Shown piece after piece: positions 59,285 through 64,000 of a DNA stretch of 64,000 bases. The stretch spans positions 168,501 through 232,500 of the forward strand of contig CAUYUJ010015496.1 in the NCBI GenBank assembly GCA_963575745.1, given 5' to 3'. How positions within the stretch are numbered: the first letter of the stretch is position 1; each line of letters starts with the position of its first letter. Below the pieces are notes generated by a model, which saw nothing but the letters and a program-made list of their open reading frames with translations, had not been told where the DNA came from and did not search any database. Made by a program: the position numbers and the translations under genes. Source of the DNA: Prorocentrum cordatum. Lineage: Eukaryota > Sar > Dinophyceae > Prorocentrales > Prorocentraceae.

Positions 59285-60062
59285 GGTCCCCCCAAGCACG
59301 GTGGGCGGCAACGAGGCTGGCAACGGGCGGCGACGCAGCAAAACCTCGACGGATCCCCAAAGTGGCAACGAGGCAGCAACGGGCGGCGACCTGGCGAAAC
59401 CTCGACGAACAAAGAGCGGCAACAAAGCGGCAACGACGCGGCAACGGACAGCGACGCGACGAAACCTTCGGCGGAAACGAGGCGGCAACGAGGCGGCAAC
59501 AGGCGGCGGCGAAATCTCGGCGGAACCCCCAATTGGGTGGCAATGAGGTGGCAAGGGCAGCAATGCGGCGAAACCTCGACGGACCCCCCGAATGGGCGGC
59601 AACGAGGCAGCAACAAGGCGGCAACGGGTGGCGACCTGGCGACCCGGCAAAACCACGACAGCATCCAAGTAGGCGGGAACGAGGCGACAACGAGGCGGCT
59701 ACTCGCGGCGGCGCGACGAAACCTCGACGGACCCATCAACGCGGGCGGCACCGAGGCGGCAACGAGGAGGCAACGGGCGGCGACGAAACCTCGACGGACC
59801 CCCCGAGTTAGCGGCAACAAGGCGGCAACGGGCGGCGACGGGGCAAAACCTCGACGGCCCCATACAGGAGGGCGGCAACGAGGCGGCAACGAGGCGGCAA
59901 CGGGCGGCGACGCGGCCAAACGTCGACGGAGTCCCCAAGAAGGCGGCAACGAGGCGGCAACAAGGCGGAAACGGGCGGCGACGCGGCAAAACCTCGATTG
60001 ACCCCCAAGTGGGCGGCAACGAGGCGGCAACGGGCAGCGAAGCGGCGAAACGTCGACGGGCA
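59285..60062 (+). repeat. Minisatellite with GGCGGCAACGA words, about 780 bp
   Basis: An 11-bp word GGCGGCAACGA (and GGCAGCAACGG, GGCGGCAACAA) repeats in clusters of two to four. Clusters are separated by GGCGGCGACGCGGCGAAACC and TCGACGGACCCCCCAA-type spacers, giving a higher-order unit of about 55-85 bp and at least ten copies. No stop-free frame is conserved in function; minus-strand frames are Cys/Arg/Pro-rich. Confidence 0.85.
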
Positions 60063-60064
60063 CA

Positions 60065-60890
60065 TCCAATTACTTCGTATGACAAGTGAGAAGCCATAAG
60101 TGCAAATACCGCTGAGGGAATGCATATTCAATACTATCAAACACGAAATGTGATCCCACCAAAGTTGATATAAGTTTGCGCACTCACCCGCTTAAATAAT
60201 ACCATAACCTCTAGTGTGTTGCCGTTCTGACTCATGAGATCGTGCGGGCCACTTGCAAGCGCATGAACTAAAAACATTCAACCATCAGCTTCTGTACCAC
60301 CCACTGATAGCTCGGGAAGAGCGGCAATCAGACATTCGAAACATTGAAGAGATCAGAACACATGCTTTTCGTCGTTCTGGACCTGTGGGGGGGCGTCGCC
60401 GAGACCTGGGATTGTCAAAAAAACGACTCCGGATGAAAGAAACACAGCTATGAAGAAAGGATCTGGACTTCCGAAGACACCGTGTTGAGAATGTGTGACA
60501 TCGACTGTCTGGGCACCAAGAACACTGCTCCGCCATCGGGGACGCCTGTGCAAGAGCAGCCAGGCAGGTTAATTACACTCCTGCGGTGGCACGCGGGGAT
60601 GCAACTCTCTAGCCGACCTGGGGCAGGCGTCCACGACGGCAGAAAAAGTCGTTCGCGCCATTCTTCGTCCGCGAACACTCTCTCGTGGGGGGGCCCCATC
60701 GTCGGCCCCCACGAGAGGTTGGGGACGGCGTCCAGGCGCTGTCCAAGAGCGCTGGGGAGCGTCGCCAGGGCGCTGCCCACACGCGCCAAAACCGCCCCCA
60801 AAGGACCAGAGCAGAAGCAAGTACTGGCGACACCCCAACACCGACAACAGGAAAGGAAAGGGGAGGCTTGGTAGAAGGAGGGTCCCGAAA
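60065..60890. other. No supported gene
   Basis: 60065-60480 is near-neutral composition without coding signal. 60680-60715 has a perfect inverted repeat: CTCTCGTGGGGGGGCCC followed by GGCCCCCACGAGAG, 14-bp arms around a short CATC-type centre. Confidence 0.4.
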
Positions 60891-61215
60891 CAAGCCAAAG
60901 AGAGCCCGAAGACGGCCCAAGACGCCTGCAAGACGGCCCAAGAGCCCCCAAGAGGGCTCCAAGAGGGTGCCCACACAGGGGAACCAAACGGACATTTCGA
61001 GCCCTCCGCCCCGAGAGGCTACCGGGAGGCCCCAAAATGCACCCAAGAGGCACCCAAGAGGCTCCAAGAGGACCCCAAGAGCCTCCCAGGAAACCCCAGG
61101 AGGCTCCCAAGAGGCTCCCAAAAGGCTCCCAAGAGGCCTCTAAGATGCTCCCAAGGGGCCTCCCAAACTGCCCCCCAGATGCCTCCGAGAGCGCTCCTAA
61201 GAGACCCCAGACAGA
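60890..61215 (+). repeat. CCCAAGAGG minisatellite
   Basis: GGCTCCCAAGAGGCTCCCAA, GCCCAAGAGCCCCCAAGAGG and similar. The repeat word is about 10-18 bp. The minus strand reads as Leu/Gly/Trp-rich frames that are artefacts. It is related to the DNA inside the LINE insert at 34.5-34.9 kb. Confidence 0.7.
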
Positions 61216-61300
61216 ATCCCTGAGGACTCTGACCCACCGGCCGAAAGGCCTTCGCAATCGCCGGCCCAACGAGCCAGAGGCGTGCTAAAATCTCTGGTAC

Positions 61301-61640
61301 GGCTAGGCGTGTGAGATAGTTCCCCCCCCCATACCCCCCCCCGGGACCCCAAACCGGAGATTTGACCCCCCCCCCCGGCCCGGCGCGAGCGCATCACGAG
61401 GCTTCTCCGGACCCAAGAGGGCGTCAAGACGGGGCAAGAAGGCCCCAAGAGGCCTCCAAGACGGCTCACGAGGGCCCCGAGACGCCACACATGTGCTCCA
61501 AGACGCCCAAGATGGCCCCGAGATTGGCCAAGAGGCCTCCAAGACGGCCCAAGAGGTCCCAAACAAGCCTTCCAAGAGGGCCTCAAGAGGCTAAAATTGT
61601 TGATTTTCCATTGTGTTTTTCGGTGTTGTTTGCCTTTTTG
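61301..61640 (+). repeat. 330-bp dispersed repeat, copy 1
   Basis: Starts CTAGGCGTGTGAGATAGTTC, has a C-run, CCAAACCGGAGATTTGACCC, a second C-run, GCGAGCGCATCACGAGGCTT and CCAAGACGGCTCACGAGGGC, and ends GGTGTTGTTTGCC. It is near identical to 63669-64000. Confidence 0.9.
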
Positions 61641-61965
61641 TCTCTCCGGCTTCCCGACGCTCCAACACGGCCCCAGAGGCCCCGAAGACAGCCACAATAC
61701 GGCCCAAGAGACCCCCAAGACGGCCCCAAGACGGCCCCAGATGGCCCCATGACGGCCCCAGAGGCCCCCAAGACGGCCCAAGAGGGCTCCAAAACTGCAC
61801 CCAGAGAAGCCCGAGAGGGCGAACAAACATTTAAAAAAAACTAGTTTTCCGCCCCAAGGATCCCCAGGCGGCCCCAAATCTGCCCCCAGAGGCCGCCAGA
61901 GGCCCCCAAGACTCCCCCCAGACGCCCCAAAAAAAACCCAAGAACCCCCCCAGAGGCTCCGAAAC
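61640..61965 (+). repeat. CCCCAAGACGG minisatellite
   Basis: GGCCCCAAGACGGCCCCAGA, TGGCCCCATGACGGCCCCAG and similar words. It continues the texture of copy 1 of the 330-bp repeat. Confidence 0.7.
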
Positions 61966-61969
61966 GGCC

Positions 61970-62222
61970 CCCAACTGGTTTCAAAACTACATTCCAGAGG
62001 CCCCCGAGAACCGTGCCGCGAGATCCCGATACACCTACAAGATGCCTCTAACCCATAACCCAGGACTCTGAGCTTTCTCTCTGTGTCCCCCTTGCCCCCC
62101 CCCCCTTCCACCTCGGCCCCCAAGCGGCTTCAACATTGCCTTCCAGAGGCCCCCGAAAGCCGTGCCGCGATACCCCGATACACAAACAAGAAGCCTCTAA
62201 CATATAACCCAGAACCCAGAGC
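61970..62222 (+). repeat. Tandem duplication, period about 149 bp
   Basis: TTCCAGAGGCCCCCGAGAAC / TTCCAGAGGCCCCCGAAAGC, CCGTGCCGCGAGATCCCGAT / CCGTGCCGCGATACCCCGAT and GCCTCTAACCCATAACCCAG / GCCTCTAACATATAACCCAG pair in the same order in 61970-62072 and 62119-62222. Confidence 0.8.
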
Positions 62223-62224
62223 CT

Positions 62225-62385
62225 CATTTCACTATCCCCCTCCTCCTCTTCCTCCTCCTCCTCCTCGTCCCCCTCTCCTCTCCCTTCGTTTCATTCCCCA
62301 CCCTCCTCCTCTCCCGATCCTCTCCGATTCTTCTCCCCCCCATCCTCCGCCCCCCCCCTTCTCTCCCCGCCCTCCTTCTCCTCCC
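62225..62385 (+). repeat. Pyrimidine tract
   Basis: CTCCTCCTCTTCCTCCTCCT, then mixed CCCTCCTCC and TTCTCCCCCCCATCC. It ends where the cysteine-rich minus-strand exon begins. Confidence 0.8.
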
Positions 62386-62399
62386 CAGCACGCGCGCCC

Positions 62400-62780
62400 G
62401 ATTGGGCATCACTTGCACGTATTGCACTTCAGGGTGCCCTTCTTTTCGTCGCGCGCGACATGGGCAGGGCTCCTGGGAAACGCCGACTTCGGTAGTCTCC
62501 TCTCGCACGCGCCGCTGCACTGATACGCTCGGCCACTGCACGCTGTGAACCCGAGTTTCTCACAGCCCCCGCACACCACTTTGAGTTGTTTCGTTTTTCG
62601 ATGATGCTCCACTTGTGTTAGCTTCAAATGTTTAGTGTCCGAGAACGCTCCCGGACGTCCATTTTCCGCGCATGTTTCGGTCTCGCGCATGGTTTTTTTT
62701 GTTGCCCGATGGTCCAGGATGGCCCTCGATGGTTGTCGCCGAGAAAAAATGCACACGTCCTTATGTTGCATCCTCGGGAG
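62400..62780 (-). CDS. Small cysteine-rich protein exon, Stc1-like zinc domain
   Basis: The minus-strand frame reads KDVCIFSRRQPSRAILDHRA, then HLKLTQVEHHRKTKQLKVVC, GGCEKLGFTACSGRAYQCSG, ACERRLPKSAFPRSPAHVAR and DEKKGTLKCNTCK. Two fingers seem present: C-x2-C ... C, then C-x3-C-x-x-x-L-P-x-x-x-F ... C-x2-C. The second is close to the Stc1-type zinc module ('C-x2-C-x(4)-L-x(3)-x-F-S ... C-x2-C') seen repeatedly in dinoflagellate proteins. This has better coding texture than anything else in 58-64 kb. Termini and introns cannot be fixed; upstream sequence becomes the 11-bp minisatellite. Confidence 0.5.
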
Positions 62781-62805
62781 ACCTTGTCTGTCCCGTCGCG
62801 GCCCT

Positions 62806-62930
62806 CTCCGCGTCGAATCCGCGTCGAATCCATGTCGGACGCGTCGGAACCGTGTTGAATCCGTGTCGAACCCGCGTCGAATCCACGCCAGATCCGCGTC
62901 GAGTCCGCATCGAGCCCGCGTCGGGCCCCC
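62806..62930 (+). repeat. 11-bp minisatellite (GCGTCGAATCC)
   Basis: About ten units such as GCGTCGAATCC, ATGTCGGACGC, GTGTCGAACCC and GCATCGAGCCC, with GTCGA or GTCGG kept in most. Confidence 0.8.
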
Positions 62931-63154
62931 AAAGAGACACCAATTTTGGGGACAGGCGAAGTCCCCCGAAGGTGCAACAGAAACGCCCGAGCGACGCCAA
63001 GACGCGGAGGTCTGCTCTGGGCATGCCTTGCTATGCTCTGGCAGCGAAGGCGAGGGGTGGGGGGCGCAGCCACGGCAGGGAGGGGCGGCAGCGGGAGCAG
63101 CAGCAGCGGGAGCGGGGCCCCGAGGGCGGAGGGCCGACAGCAGGCAGAGCTCGC

Positions 63155-64000
<846 letters not shown>

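Noticed and set aside
59285-60062. CRISPR-like regular array
   Set aside because: The inner word and spacers are both repetitive. It is a composite minisatellite.

Overview
This window is nuclear DNA from a dinoflagellate. The most direct evidence is at 37595-37615 on the minus strand, where 21 of the 22 bases of the dinoflagellate trans-spliced leader (begins CCGTAGCC, ends TTGGCTCAAG) sit as a genomic relic at the 5' end of a long non-LTR retrotransposon. The retroelement families present, the high GC content, the heavy load of microsatellites and purine tracts, and short exon-like coding islands without AATAAA-type gene ends all fit the same assignment. I cannot name the species. No bacterial operon, rRNA, tRNA or CRISPR array is visible.

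Layout, left to right. 1-2.7 kb: coding islands of an unidentified minus-strand gene that runs off the left edge. 3.4-8.95 kb: a decayed Ty1/copia-type pol on the minus strand in the order protease, pre-integrase finger, integrase, reverse transcriptase (RT), RNase H. 9.4-13.6 kb: cysteine-rich and coiled-coil minus-strand coding islands, possibly the gag side of the same element or separate genes. 13.6-20.8 kb: mostly noncoding, with purine tracts, a 300-bp GTC microsatellite, a GC hairpin repeat array and the first of three arrays of a roughly 50-bp repeat built around CACGTG. 20.8-28.1 kb: a minus-strand superfamily 1 (Upf1-like) helicase and its C-terminal cysteine-rich coding islands, bracketed by two plus-strand fragments of a second LINE family; the right-hand fragment cuts the helicase. 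28.3-30.7 kb: the second CACGTG array, a 160-bp satellite and a GGA array.

30.7-37.6 kb: one nearly full-length minus-strand LINE (ORF1 with zinc finger, endonuclease, RT, RNase H, C-terminal cysteine domain). It keeps the spliced leader at its 5' end, is embedded in GGA repeats on both sides, is damaged by stops, frameshifts and lost catalytic residues, and carries a 440-bp insert flanked by a 10-bp duplication. 37.6-42.9 kb: the third CACGTG array, a TTGCA pentamer array, acidic-triplet repeats, a MITE-like inverted repeat and short dispersed repeats. 42.9-45.7 kb: a long minus-strand gag frame broken by only three stops. 46.3-47.6 kb: a CAT/CAG triplet field. 47.6-48.8 kb: a repeat-containing minus-strand reading frame. 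49-56 kb: mostly GC-rich noncoding DNA, purine/pyrimidine tracts and a TA repeat. 56.6-57.5 kb: a second gag-like fragment. 57.5-64 kb: minisatellites, a duplicated 330-bp repeat, a small cysteine-rich exon and a CTA array of about 500 bp.

Functionally this is a retroelement graveyard with a few probable host gene fragments (1-2.7 kb, 22.1-27.5 kb, 47.6-48.8 kb, 62.4-62.8 kb). Several element ends coincide with microsatellites, which is the strongest unifying pattern in the window. All domain assignments are from reading motifs by eye; none was tested by a database search.
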